This document shows, piece after piece, positions 49,943-63,308 of a DNA stretch of 64,000 bases (its first letter is position 1; every line of letters starts with the position of its first letter). The DNA is from Paramecium pentaurelia (taxonomy: Eukaryota > Ciliophora > Oligohymenophorea > Peniculida > Parameciidae), in the NCBI GenBank assembly GCA_905183005.1, contig CAJJDO010000051.1, positions 372,001 to 436,000 of the forward strand. Direction: 5' to 3'. A program made the translations under genes and the position numbers. The notes under the pieces are model-generated. The model had not been told where the DNA came from and did not search any database. It saw only the letters and a list, made by a program, of their open reading frames with translations.

Positions 49943-50887
49943 ATGAGTGATTCGAAAGGATTTCTGCATTGGCTTTTCTTTAAGAAATGGCATCCAGTAC
50001 CTTCAGTTGGAAGTACAATAGCATTGTTTTCAATAATTGGTGTGATTTTTGTAGCTTTGGGAATAGTGATAACAGTGATCAATAATCACATATAGGAAGT
50101 CACAATATACAAATATGATCAAAAATGTTCACCTGTTGAATATAATAAGAAATGTAGTTTTATTCAGAAATTGGATAACATGAAAGCACCCATTTATTTT
50201 TATTATGAACTCGAGAATTTTTATCAAAATCATAGACGGTATGTGAAATCAAAATCATCTACATAATTATCAGGAGAAGAAATTTCACTTTCAGATGCAG
50301 AGAAATATTGTGACCCCATCATTTACAATAAGGATCTGGAAGTATGGTAATAGGATGTATATATAACAGAACAAAATATTCCTGTTCCAACAGAACGTAA
50401 ACCAGATGATATTGCCAGTCCTTGTGGATTAGTGGCAAAGAGTTTCTTTAATGATACTTATGCATTAAGTTTATCAGGGAAAAATATAGCTTTAAATTAA
50501 ACAGGAATCAGTTGGCCTAATGATAAAGGTAAAAAATATAAAAGAGTACCTAATTCTGAGAGTACTTAATGGATTGACCCTGAAAATGAACATTTCATCG
50601 TTTGGATGAGAACTGCAGGATTGCCTACATTTAGAAAATTATGGGGACGCATAGAATAAGATATAGAAGAAGGAGATTACACATTCGAATTTTAAAATAA
50701 TTACAATCCTTAAATGTTTGCAGGAGCCAAGAATATTGTACTTTCTACATCAGGACCATTTGGTGGAAAGAATTTATTTCTTTCAATTGCCTTTATTGTT
50801 GTAGGTGTAATTTAATTGTTGATAGCTTTGGCATTTTTAATTAAAAAAATAAGAGCTGGAAATTCATTTGGTTAAAAAAATGAATGA
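49943..50887 (+). CDS. CDC50/LEM3-family P4-ATPase (flippase) subunit
   Basis: Intron-less frame of 314 codons from ATG 49943. Two TM helices flank a large exoplasmic domain: TM1 around residues 28-50 (A-L-F-S-I-I-G-V-I-F-V-A-L-G-I) and TM2 near the end (F-L-S-I-A-F-I-V-V-G-V-I-Q-L-L). Family blocks are present: C-x(8)-C early in the exoplasmic domain, A-P-I-Y-F-Y-Y-E-L-E-N-F-Y-Q-N-H-R-R-Y, S-P-C-G-L-V-A-K-S-F-F-N-D-T-Y, W-M-R-T-A-G-L-P-T-F-R-K-L-W-G and A-K-N-I-V-L-S-T. CDC50 proteins chaperone and regulate P4-ATPase lipid flippases from ER to plasma membrane. It lies 50 bp upstream of a B-box protein gene on the same strand. Confidence 0.95.
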
Positions 50888-50937
50888 ATGATTGATTTGG
50901 ATGATTATAATCAAATAAATATTATATATTAATTTTA

Positions 50938-52222
50938 ATGCAATATTGTTCAAAACACAAAGATTAATAAATTGATTTGATTTGTTTAGAATCAGCATGT
51001 AAATCACATTTAGCTTGTGTTTAATGTTTAATTGAAGATCATTCTGATCATCCAGAATAATGTCTATTTATAGATGACATTTTAAATGTAATTAATATAA
51101 TACATTCTATAGAATAATATTAAATTGGAAAACTCTAAAGTGATTGATTTTGTTACAAAACTTAGAAGTAAATAAGATTTAATTAGTGTTGTGGATAGAG
51201 AATTTGTTTAAATATAAAATGATATATTGTTGAAATTTGACACCTTTTAGTATTAATTATATATCAAATTATTTTAGAGAAGACTTACAAATTTATTATA
51301 ATCAATTGACACCTAAAGAAATACAATAAAAAGAGATAGAATTTTTTGATTTACTTAAAAATGTTACAAATTGTCAAGAAATAGTAAAATTGTATTAAAC
51401 CTATTAAAATGGTGATATAAACAAAGTTAAATTAAATTAAGAATTAAATGCTATAATTAATAAACCTGAGATTGAATAGAGCAAATAATAAATATTTACA
51501 ATATATAAATGTTTATTGTAACAAAGCTTAAAGTTGTAGAAGAAGGACTTAAATGTATTTTCATATAATTATTATAGTAAATATAAAATGATATATTGGA
51601 AACACTTTAAGAGATACCTAAATTATTATCTTTAGAGAAATCAATTTAATTTTATAGTTTATAAGGAACTAAAAGTACTATCGAAAATGGAAATATCATT
51701 ACAATAACATCATAAGATTAATAAGTAGTAATTGTATCATCAAATACATTCTCCTATCCAAATAAATATTAATTTACTATTTAAATTGAACAATATGATA
51801 CTAGTTAAAATTAATAATTACAAGTTGGATTTGCTCATCATTCTAAATTAATGAATTATAATTATTTCTATAGATAAAATAGTAGTGCCTATTTTGGATT
51901 AAGTAATACTGGTAGAATCAATTTCTCTGTTTAAAAACCAGAAGGCAAGATTATAGGAGAATCTGTGAGATAGTAAATATTCATATTATATTTTAGAGCT
52001 TTAAAAGAAAAAAGACCAGTTCATATTACATTATCTTTAGATATTTAAAATAAATAATGTTTATTATAATATGAGGATATTAAAATAGAATACAGCAAAA
52101 AGAAATGTTCGAAATAAGGATTTGGAGGAGAAACTGGTGCTGAATAATTCTTTTAGAAAAATAAGAAATTTGTATTGTTTTTTATTGGAAATTTGGCAGA
52201 TATGAAATGCAAAGTGGTTTGA
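50938..52222 (+). CDS. B-box zinc finger protein with C-terminal beta-rich domain
   Basis: Exons 50938-51087, 51113-51249, 51278-51554, 51578-51972 and 51997-52222 (introns of 25, 28, 23 and 24 nt) give 394 codons. The N-terminus is a B-box: Y-C-x-x-H, I-C-L-E-S-A-C, H-L-A-C-V-x-C and H-S-D-H, with the usual spacing. A coiled coil of about 150 residues follows, then a beta-rich domain of about 170 residues with Y-F-G-L-S-N-T-G-R and F-G-G-E-T-G-A, SPRY-like or a ciliate-specific fold. The last (24-nt) intron keeps the frame, so its splicing cannot be proven by reading frame alone. No RING domain is present, so an E3 role is not implied. Function unknown. Confidence 0.82.
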
Positions 52223-52263
52223 ATATAATAATAATAAAATATGGCATGAATTTATTTATATGT

Positions 52264-53984
52264 TCATTTAAAGTTCTCAGAATACCATTTTTTAGTGAAT
52301 TCATCACAATCCAATAATTAAAATTTCCATCCATTTATTTAAACTTCATTACCTACAATTAAATCTCCTGGAGTAAAAAATTCATTATTATTATTCACAT
52401 TCTTATACTTTCTTTTTTCCAAGAATTTACCATCAGGAATACCTAAATTATATATATTTAAAGATACCTGAATTTCTAACAGTAGGTTCATAGATCAAAA
52501 GACTATCGTCATTTAAAAAGAATGTGATAACAAAGACTCTGTCCTTATCTTCAGGTTTAGTAGTATTGAACATAGCCAAGAATCTGAGATTGACTTGGTT
52601 ATCAACCCATTTGAAGAAATCCTTCTTGGGAGGTTTAGGCTATAATCTATAAATATATCCAAGAGAATCTTGTTCATCACCAATTCCATTATGAGGTGGG
52701 ATTATAATATCTAAATTATATATATATATATAATAAAATACTTGATCTTTCTTAATGAACATATTCTTCTTGACCGCCTAAAGGGAAATCGACATTGAAT
52801 TTTTCTTAATAATATTATCTTGTAAATTGATCACATCCATTGATGAGAACTTTGCGATTATAGATAATAAGAGGTTATCCATATTAAATATCTTATGGTC
52901 TAATGAAATCCTCAGCATATGTTTATCCAGGTTAATTTAGTGAGAATTTTCTTGGTAATTTTTACCTTCTCAACATCATAGGGAATGGAACTCTTCCTGA
53001 ATTTGCTGAATTGATTTCTTTGATTTCGATAGTGTCATCAGCCAAATAGTAGTGAAGAATATAATCAATATCTGAAAATACATAAAATTTAAGGACCTAA
53101 TAATTTTATGTTAATGTGATACCTTTCTATCATTTTCTAAGAATTACTTTTAAGAAGTAACTTTACCCCCTCCTAACTTATGTTCTAAGTAATCTTTCAT
53201 TACAGTATCTTTTTGAGGAATGAATTTAGTTGTAGTTTTAGTTTCAAAAGAATCTTATTATGGTACAAATGATTATTCTTATGGTATTCCTTATAACTAG
53301 AGATATAGAATTTAAGTTATACTTCATAGAACTCTCTAGTGTATTAATCACAATCATATAGACGAATAGTCTTACCAAAGATGATGATATCTTAGTTGAT
53401 TCTGAAATCTTCAGGGAGTATAAAAGTCTTTGAATTATCTGCTCTTAATACCTAATATATATAAGATAGTATACTTTTTATCTTTTAAGAAATGCTCCTT
53501 ATGGAACACCACTATTTTCTTATTTAGGTTCAGTTATACTAAGTGAATGGTCTTCAAGATAATAAAAGATTGTAATCTTGCGAATACGATAATTTTCAAG
53601 TGCAGATTCAACTACTGCTTCTTTAAAGTAACCACTGAATCTTAGAACATGTCTATCCATTTTAACCCAACTAGGTTAATATAATTCTTCTGAATCATTG
53701 TTGGAATTCTATGATGTAACTGTTATTTTACTTTAGGTAGATGCATTGCATGAGTTGTACTCATATAATCAGGATTGAACATTCCTGTTTATGGTGGTAT
53801 TTGAATTGGTTATTTACGAGGTACAGCATATTCTTTATTAGATAAATGATTGATTTCTCTATTTTATTCTTGTTTAGTTGATGAGACTTTTCTAAAGTTT
53901 GGTTTCTAGTTAATATTATGTATATGTTACATCTATTTCTTAAGTGGGAACAAAACCTGGTAATTTAGGGAAAGCTGATGCCAT
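52264..53984 (-). CDS. EFHC1/RIB72-type DM10-domain axonemal protein
   Basis: Minus-strand start at ATG 53982-53984 (M-A-S-A-F-P-K-L-P-G-F). A 25-nt intron after residue 17 and several others restore the frame, giving about 530-545 residues. At least two to three DM10 units are visible. One contains V-L-R-F-S-G-Y-F-K-E-A-V-V-E with I-F-Y-Y-L-E-D-H-S-L and E-N-S-G-V-P-Q-G-A-F-L, another L-R-F-L-A-M-F with V-F-V-I-T-F-F-L-N-D-D-S and N-S-G-I, and the last ends G-W-K-F-Q-L-L-D-C-D-E-F-T. Such proteins (RIB72, EFHC1/2) are microtubule inner proteins of ciliary doublets. No EF hand follows the last DM10 before TGA 52264-52266. It starts 19 bp from the stop of the upstream deubiquitinase gene on the same strand. 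Confidence 0.9.
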
Positions 53985-54003
53985 TTAATTAATATATTAT
54001 TAT

Positions 54004-57000
54004 TCATTCTGATAATTCATCAGTTGGATTCTCTCTATCAGATGGAGTGTTATTGTCCATAGAATCTTCTTTAGTCTAAGTATAATTGGTCTTATTCTGC
54101 TCAATTAGATTAGTTACTTGAATATCTGAGTCTTCTGGTTCTGGTTCCTCTTAAACTGTTTAATTTTATTTTGGAATGCAAATCTATATTGTTGGTTTTT
54201 CAGCCTCCTCAAATATTGCAGATAACTTAGAAATATTATTAATAAATTACCTATTGGATAGACTTTTGGATCTTCATACTTGGGAAATATAATCCATATA
54301 TAATATTTTTATGATCTCTAGCCTTCCAAAGTAAGAATTCTAAATTTTCTTTATTATTCTTAAAATATTCCCCAACATAATTAACTTATGTTGCTAAATT
54401 TGCAAGTATTGCTATCATGCAAAAACAATAATTCTTATCTTTGTCATATTATGATTTAATAGCATTCAATATTGAATAACCCTTAACACATGATGTTGTC
54501 TTTATAGGTTCGCATAATAAACATTACAAACGCTTTTCTACTAAATCATCATTCATTTTGAACAACTACTCAATAGTCTATGAAAAAGGTTCCAATTATT
54601 ACCAATCAACAAAATAATCCAAGAATTAAATTACTATTTATAACATTACTTGAGAACTGATATTCTGATCCTTCCAACAAATGTGTTTAATCATATCTAT
54701 TAAACTAGGCTGGAATTATATCATAACTAAGATATGCTTTTTGAAATCATCACTATCCAATAATCTATTTAACCAATACTAATCAATATCCAAATCTTTT
54801 TATCCTTTGAATAAATATGTTGGAGCATCTTCATTTAATTCAATCATACTTTATGTTCTACAACTCATTATCACTTTAGCAATAATATCACTTATAACCA
54901 TCAATGGCTAATCAATGTTATTAGTTTATTATTATTGTGATTTAAATGATGCACCAATTTACGCTGATATAACTTATTCTTATAATAATTAATAAACTTA
55001 TTTAAAGTATTCTTGCTAATAGAAGTGTTTCACTAAAAGTTGATTACTGACTAAAATATATTTAATCACTTAAAAGTATTCTGTTCCTCTTCTTAGAGTA
55101 TTCTTCACTATCCCTAAAAGTGATTATATGTAAAATTTAAGGAATCTACCTATACATGAATCTTCAAATAAATAATATTATTCATGTTTTATAATTAAAG
55201 TTACTGATTGAATAATCAATTATGCAAAAGCATTTCTAACATCAGAATATGAAGATTCTATTAATAAATCAATTATTAATTATTTATTATTTCTTAATAA
55301 ATCTAAAAACCAGAAATTAGCAGCAGGTTCTTATTTGTACATATCACTTAATAACTAAATATTATATTAAAACATTTATTAATCTTTATTCCTAAGTAAA
55401 ACTTCATAAGTGAAGAAAGTAAATAATTTAATTATTCTCAATGAAGGAAGATTATCTAATTCACTTAAATTACTTTCATTTGATAATAATTAAGTAATTT
55501 AATATGGAGTTTTGAATTAAAATGTTTATACAAATGTTTGAATGAATTTCAAGTAATCTTAAGTACAAAATAATTAATTCTTTAAATAATCAGAATTCTC
55601 ACTTTTTACTTATTAAATCAATAATTCCTCATTTGTACCTCTCATATATAATTATTCAGGAATATCATGTTTGACTTTCTCATAGAATAAAATATAAGCA
55701 TTCTTACTATTACTCATTCCCCATTCTGAAAGATTGTTATTACCTCCTCCAAAACATTCAGTTTTTAGATTCTCTATTTTAAATGGACAAATCACTTTAT
55801 CATTAAACTCATACCATTTATCAACATCTCGAATAAATGAATAATAATGTCCTCCTTCTGCACTACCAACATGTACTAATACTCCTTTAAGAATGTACAT
55901 ATAATCACTTTAATCTTAAATTTCCATATTTTCAACGATATGATCACGTGTCCATTTAAACATATTGATTTCTTAAGGGAATTCAAAATAATCATTTATT
56001 TTAATTCTTAACATTGTATTGTAATCAAATTCAAATCTTTTTAGATGGAATATAAATGTATTAGGTAATTTCTTAAAGTATTATCTCTTTTAAACATCTA
56101 TCTTTCTTTATACTTCTTCACATAAATATTTATTCTCTCCATCTAAAACATCTCCTTTAACAAATAAATCTAATGCTTCTTCAAGACATTTCTTATGTTT
56201 AATATCTACTGAAACAGTTAAAAATGGTTCTTCATTTTCTCTTCTAAAATCATAATCAGGTTCTAATGATTTAATTTCATTTATTAATGTACCACCTAAT
56301 ATTTAAGGTATTAGATTTGATTAATTAGTAAATTTCTAATCCTATTCTAATTTATCAGTTATCAAATTAAAGAATTCATTACAATCCTATTAAATAAGAA
56401 CATTTATAACTTCTCCATCATATCCCTTTAAAGTTTTAATCAATTAATGTGGATTGATATATTATTTCACAGATTCTTAGAGTTAAATGAATACTAATTA
56501 TAATTAATGTAAAGTATGATCTGTCAATTTACGTTGTAAAATTGGTGAATCAATAGAACTAATATTATCAAAGATGAGAGGAGCCTTCATCTCAGTAATC
56601 ATAATCTACCCATTCAAAATCCCTTTTCTTAAAGGTATATTCATATAGAATTATTATAATAGAGAATTAATATAACAAGTAGCTCCAAGATTTCTTAATC
56701 CAACAAAACCATGTGAACCTTTAACTCCCAAATCCATATCTACTTCATTTATATCAAACTTCAATTTATGATGATTTTAAATCAAAGGTAACATCTCTTA
56801 TAAATGATTTTCATCTTTACATAATTCTAATAATAATTAGAATACTCTCTTTCTAGTTAATTTTCTTTTATAAACAGGATATTTATAATAATCATTATGC
56901 ATTTCAAATAAACATTTATATAAGTATCTTGTAAATTCAATATCTACTTTAATGTTTTTATCAACCTATAATAAAGAACTCAATAATAATAGATTGCCTT

Positions 57001-60000
57001 ACAATAATTTATCTTCATTTTCAGTGAATCTTTATTCAATAATTTCTCTATTTGAAATTAATGATATAATCTATTAAGCCAATTAATGAGTATCAAAGAA
57101 TGTTAAATCATTCACTTAACCAATCAATCCAGCAATCACTAGATATAATTCATCATATTAAGTTTCTCCTTTTATTAATGCCTTTAAAATATCATTACTT
57201 AAATTAACACCATTTTTCTTTCCAATATCTTAAAGAGTAAGAATGAAATAAGCTGTCATTTTTCGTTATTCTTCATTTGGACTAGTTAACAATTCAACTA
57301 ATCTATTTATTGGCAATTCAAATTTCAGTAATTAAGGTCTCATATATAAGATACATAAGATATTTGTATATACTTATTCAACTCCTATTCTTTAGATTAG
57401 AGCATCTAATAATACATCCCATTCTACTTCTAATTCACAATTATAGAAAACCTATTATAGTAAATATGCTTCATCATATCCTTAAATATTTGGCTTATCT
57501 TATTTCTATAATTATATACTCAATAGACTACATAATTTAGGATCTTCATCTTTCTATTATATAGCTTACTTCAATTTTAATAGTTATAAAAATTCATTTT
57601 AATTCATCATTAATCTACTCATTGAATAAGCAGAAAAGTAAATTTAGAATATATCTAAAATTATGATTAAGATTTCAATTGAATTGTCTAATTAAAATAA
57701 TAGTAATTTTAAACCACCTTAAAGTAGGAAATTTTCTCTTAATGTCTTACGCTTTTCATATTCATCTTAATCTTCAATAAAATCACATTACAATTATTCT
57801 TTAAGAATTTGTAAATGATATTATAATTTATATTTGTTATCTACTAATAATAGATTACACCAATCTGTTTATGATTATTCAATTAATTCATATACTTCTT
57901 TATTTCTAGGAATCATTTATAAAATAGACCAAATCTTAGTATTTTATTCTTAATTTCCTTAATTAAGTAGAATGAATAATTAATCAATATAATTATTTGA
58001 GATTAATGAAGCAAATGAAATCTCATCAATTTATTATTTCATTATAGGTTATTATTTCTTAATCTATGGATTCTTTTATTAGTATTCTGAAAGTAATTGA
58101 TCTCCACGATCCAAAATATCACATATAGCATTTTCTACTTGCCAATTCTTTTCTTTCAATACAGAAATAATAAAATCTTTTTCTTGTATTTAAACTATTT
58201 GCATAATCTCTTAAACTCTATCATCTGCATCATTTGGTACATATTCATTTTATATCTAATTGGTTGTATTATTATATGCAGTAATTTCATCTGTTACAAT
58301 CTCTCTTTTTGATATTACAAATGTCAATTTCTAATTAACTTTGTAATCTTTAAGTGTTTTATTATCATCAAATAGAGTTCCTCTACAGAATATATCAAAT
58401 TCATCTGGTTTCAAAGATGGATTTAATTTCTATCCAATTATTTATTTAGCTTATAATACAGGTAATCCACTCAATAATTGAATATCTTATCTTTTTGGAG
58501 GCATAGCATTCATACATTTATTATCAATTGTTACAAATACCTTTTCCCCTTATTCAATCAATTAATATCCTTCAAACTCCTCTAATAATTTGATTATGAA
58601 TGATAGAGAATTAGGATTATTAATTTAATTGAATAATTATACTAAATATTATTATTTTAACTTATTTAAAATACTCTATTATTATTTAAATCTTAATAGT
58701 CTAATGAAGAATTCCTATAATTTAGGTCCCAAATTCTCTTATTATTTAAATATCTTCCATAATACTTACAATCCAATAATATCTGCATCGATAATTGTAT
58801 ATTAATCATATTATAATTTCATTACTTTATATTGAACATTAAAATATAGAATTAGATTTGTTAAACATTATAACATTGATTAACTAAGAGATGAACATTT
58901 AATAGTAGATATAAATAATAACTCTATAGCTTCTTAATCTAAAAACTTCTTATTAACATCTCCTACCCAATTAAAAAATAGATCTCTTTCCTCTACACAT
59001 TTTGCATTCTCTACTAATAATTTCCATAATATCATCAATTAAGATCTTGTGATTTTTGAATCTTAATGAAGAAATTGATAAAATTTAACAAATTATTCAA
59101 TTGTTTATAAATAATTCTTATTTTCCCTTTTAAGTAATTTTAATTTTTCTCTTCCCATAACTCTTAAAAAGTTTAATTTAATATCATATTTTTCTTAGAT
59201 CCATATTAATACATCTTTAGAATTATTAAATTTATCAAATGGATAAGATGATGAGATAATCTTCTATAACACAGTTATGTAATTACAAACTGGTAATGGT
59301 TACTCTTCTGCAATCAAATTAGAAAAACCATGTAATAAATATTATTATCTAAGTGATTTGAATTGATGACATATCAAATTGATAGCTATTGTAAATGCTG
59401 ATTAACCAATTTCACTAGTTGGTTATTCATGAACAATATTTAATAAGAATTCAACAATTTAAGATTTTAAATTTATAGCCTTCTCTCTATCAAATTATTC
59501 AATAGTTTCATTTTTATTTTATTCCATATCTTCCATTTCTCTATAATTAGTTTCATATTATTAATACTTTCTTTTACCACTCATTCTCTCATTCTATCTT
59601 CCAAAAGTATCATCATTATTTCCTATTCTTTAATTTTAATTATTATCTAAATCTTATCTTAAATATTTGTTTCTACCCAAACTTTTAATAAAATTAAGTC
59701 CATTTTAATCAATCTAACTTTATTATATATTTTATATTAATGTTTCAACATCTTCTAATTATAAGATTTCTGCTAAATCTGTAAGTAATTTAGATATCAT
59801 ATTATCCCATGTTTCATGTTTACCTTTTCCTAATCTGAGAATACACAAGATTTCATCTTTACTTAATTTATGATGTAAATATAGAAATTGAATAATTGGA
59901 AAACTTCTCTTAATCAATTCAAAATGAGCTTTTTCTCCAAATAACTCTTAAAATACTTAATTATCTACAATGTATTTTAATACATTATCATTTTTATACC

Positions 60001-61228
60001 ATTCATCATTCATAAAATATTATTGACCCATAAATTCATTGGATTATGCAGTATTTATTTTATCACAAAATTATTATAATCCTTAAAGTTATATAATAAT
60101 TTAATACCATAAATTCTTTTTTCTAAGGCTGTGCAACGAAAACATTATAAAAACACACTCATTTCAGATAAAGCAATCAATTCTTTCTTCTAAGAAGAAG
60201 TATAAAATTAATCAAACATATTCTCAATTCCTTCAGTCAACTTTTTAATTGTATCTCTATTAGAATTCTTGATTTCTTCTTCTGTTAATTTTGATGCCAA
60301 ATTCTAAAACTCAAAATGATGGAAATAATTCAAATATTTTTATTTATCTATAAGTGAATTGAGATATTGAAATATTGCAAAAATATCTAAATTATTTAAA
60401 TTAAAATTTCTAATAGCATCATCTAAGAGAGCAAAACCACCATTTTTGTAGAAATAGTGTATTTGTATTCTTTAAAATGGAGAAAAAGTGAACACATCTT
60501 AATTCATTCTTTAATATTCTAAAATCTCTCCCTTTAGTGGATAAAAGTTCTTGGAATTGTAAATCTCTGTTTAATAGGGATTATTATAGCCTTCAGCTTC
60601 AAAACTAACACCATAATGTAATCGTTCACCATAGAAATCATTTATAGTGTCTATATACAGACTTAATTCTCTAATTCTACTATCATAGAGAGAATTGCAT
60701 TGGATGGAATGCAAGCGTTTTAATAGTGTCAAAGAAATCTGAGGATATTCTTTCCAAAGCTTAAGAGACACCTTTTAAACTAGAAGAAGGATTTCATTAA
60801 TGTAACACTAGATCTTTAATTTGCAGGTCTCAATTAGACTAGTTAGAAAGAAGGTCAATACACTTTATCGAGAGTAACTTCTATCATTGGCTAGAGACGC
60901 TTTTTAACATATTGATTTAGATCAGGGACAATGAGTGCTCTATCTAAGAGAATGGCTTTTAACTCAATCTCTAGTTCAGACAAGTATTCCATCCATTTGG
61001 ACCAATCAACTTAATTTAGATGTGACAACTACATGTATGCAATTGGGAAGCCTTGCCCTGATGCAATGCATCATTTAATTCTATTATTTCATATCCTTCC
61101 TCAAACTTCTTAATTTTTTCCAAATCATAATAAGTATAACTACATGTAGACGTTTTGATGTATCTCCTTGGCTACTATGAATTATATCCTTAATTTTCTG
61201 AATTAGATGTCTGACTTAAATGATTCAT
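54004..61228 (-). CDS. USP9X/FAF-type giant ubiquitin carboxyl-terminal hydrolase
   Basis: The minus-strand gene spans about 7.2 kb (near 2350 residues after introns). ATG 61226-61228 starts M-N-H-L-S-Q-T-S. A long alpha-solenoid N-terminal part includes W-S-K-W-M-E-Y-L and K-N-G-G-F-A-L-L, as in USP9X-like proteins. The USP domain follows: the Cys box G-F-V-G-L-R-N-L-G-A-T-C-Y-I-N-S-L-L-Q (catalytic Cys codon 56675-56677), Q-Q-D-C-N-E-F-F, F-H-L-K-R-F and the His box H-V-G-S-A-E-G-G-H-Y-Y-S-F-I (His codon about 55847). A helical C-terminus ends T-D-E-L-S-E before TGA 54004-54006. Catalytic Cys and His are intact, so the enzyme should be active. Role by family: removal of ubiquitin from many substrates. 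Intron positions, especially between 60750 and 61000, are only partly resolved. Confidence 0.9.
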
Positions 61229-61416
61229 AATATAATTTAATATTACTTCAGATTTTCATATTATGAAATTTTAAACTACACTTTTATATACTAATCCATT
61301 GATCAATTCTACTTATACGTAATTTAAATAATGATCTTCTAAGTAATCTTAATTATGTAAATACATTCCAATTTATATGAATACATTAATTTAATTTTTA
61401 CTTATCCTTCAGTCTT

Positions 61417-61767
61417 ATGGGGATTTGCAATTCAAATAGATCAATCTAAGATCTTAAAGATACTACACTCAATTCGGAACTACAATCAAGTTATAAAACT
61501 TCCATTTAACAAATGAAATCTATTTATCTTGATGCTGATTAATTGTTGTTAGATGAACTATCTGATGATGTTAATCAGATAGCTTATGAAAAAGAAAAAC
61601 GTACTTTTGTATAAAGAGAAGTTCCTATATAATTACTTTCGGAAAAACCTATAAAAACTTATAAACTAGTTTTTGATTCCTTATTTCATATGTATCGAAA
61701 AGTTCCTATTCTTTCATCTAATGAAAACTCAATAATTCAAAAAAGGAAAAGCATATAAAAGTTATGA
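61417..61767 (+). CDS. Small protein with N-terminal MGxC lipidation motif (116 aa)
   Basis: Intron-less frame of 116 codons from ATG 61417. It starts M-G-I-C-N-S: Gly2 with Ser6 fits an N-myristoylation site and Cys4 a palmitoylation site, so membrane attachment is predicted. The rest is hydrophilic, with an acidic D-E-L-S-D-D-V segment and a basic C-terminus (Q-K-R-K-S-I-Q-K-L). No domain recognised. Divergent from the deubiquitinase gene (about 190 bp). Confidence 0.65.
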
Positions 61768-61841
61768 ATTTATACATTTTCAAATTAATTCAGTCATACA
61801 GAAAGATTATTATTTAATTATAATAATAATATTGTATTATA

Positions 61842-63256
61842 ATGTTTGAAAAAAGAGATAATTTATGTTCTCTTACATATACATGTATGATAACAGTCTG
61901 TTATTTGGGAGTTATAGGATTATGCCGAACAGTGTTATTCTCAAATATTCTAAAGATAGATGACAAAGTAATAAACTCAGTTTCATTGGGCATATTCAGT
62001 CTAGTCTTTTTGCTAGGCCCTTTTTCATTGCCATTCTTTTAAAAGATGATTATGAAATTCACCTATAAGTATCTAATAATATTTGATTCAGAGCAGTATT
62101 TTTTATAACCAGTTTAGCTAATATCATTAGTATGACTTTATACATTGTTGTAATTGAATAATAACCAAAAGATGTTTATTTAATTGCAACAATCTTAATA
62201 TTTGAAGCAATATCAGCTCCCTTTATGGCTATCTTCTATTGCACATTTAATTATTATATTCGTAGTTTGTCTAATAAGAACAATGTTGGTATCTATTTTG
62301 GAGTTGCTTATTCATTATTTTGTATGTAAAATCTTATAGGAGATATTTATGTGATATTTGAAGAAAAAATATACTAATATAATCAATACTTCTATTATCC
62401 AATGTTAGGTGTATCACTTATCATAACTTTCTTATATTGGTTTATCAAAGAACCAGACTCATTGTCAAAATCAGTTACCAATTAAAGTATTGATTTATAA
62501 TAGAAATTAAATGACCATTTATATGGTTCATATATGAATTATGATAATACTAAGATTAATACAAATAATAATGAATATATCAATCAATTTAAACTAATTT
62601 GGAAAATACCAAAATTATACCCATAATTTGTATATCTAATTCCTACAATGATATCAATTGGAATGTTCACTGCCTTTAGTGTTGTTTATTCATAGGATAT
62701 GATTGAACCTAATTATACAAATGTCAATTATTTGAAATAAGATATAGTTGCCAATCTAAGTATTCATGGAATTGGTTAATTCTTGGGAGGAATTCTTATT
62801 GGATTACTTTCATATTCTTATGGATACTTGAATTTGTTAATGGTTTTATAAGTTTTTGGAGCTGTAACCTATATATTATCAGTAAATTGATTGTATTAAT
62901 TAAGGATTGTTGGTGAAGCAGATGAGATCAATAATAATAAGAATAGTTTAGTTTATACTTTCAATTTTATGTCAGGATTATTAATATCTGCAGTTCAAGT
63001 ATTGACATTCTCTTATTGTGGATCTGAATATATTGAAAATAAGAATGTACTCTAATTATGTAATTGGATTTATTGTTGGAGTTTCTATTTCTTTACTGTT
63101 GTTATGAGTATACCTAATATACCAGGGACTCTCAATGAATATTTAATTATTAGTGTAAATGTATTTGGATCATTTATACTTGTATATTGTATATTGAATT
63201 TCATATGTTTATGGTTTCACAAAAGGAAATTCTTATAATTACGAGAAAATGAGTGA
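61842..63256 (+). CDS. MFS-like multi-pass transporter with in-frame TGA
   Basis: Exons 61842-62068 and 62092-63256 (23-nt intron) give exactly 464 codons. About 11-12 hydrophobic helices are interrupted by a polar central loop (around residues 205-255, Asn/Asp-rich), the two-halves layout of MFS carriers. G-I-G-Q-F-L-G-G-I-L-I-G-L-L-S-Y matches the second-half conserved helix style of MFS/UNC93-like proteins. Codon 342 is TGA (62888-62890), inside a TM region, yet the same frame stays open and strongly hydrophobic to TGA 63254-63256. A 23-nt GT..AG segment (62882-62904) covers that TGA, but removing it would shift the frame and hit a new stop. So this is a sequencing error, a recent mutation or a readthrough site. 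Substrate unknown. Confidence 0.75.
62888..62890 (+). other. In-frame TGA within the transporter gene
   Basis: The only TGA in an otherwise open 464-codon frame. The preceding codons are GTA AAT and the following TTG TAT. See the transporter entry. Confidence 0.8.
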
Positions 63257-63308
63257 ATGAATATATATATATATATATTAAATATATATAATAAATAATT
63301 ATAATTAA

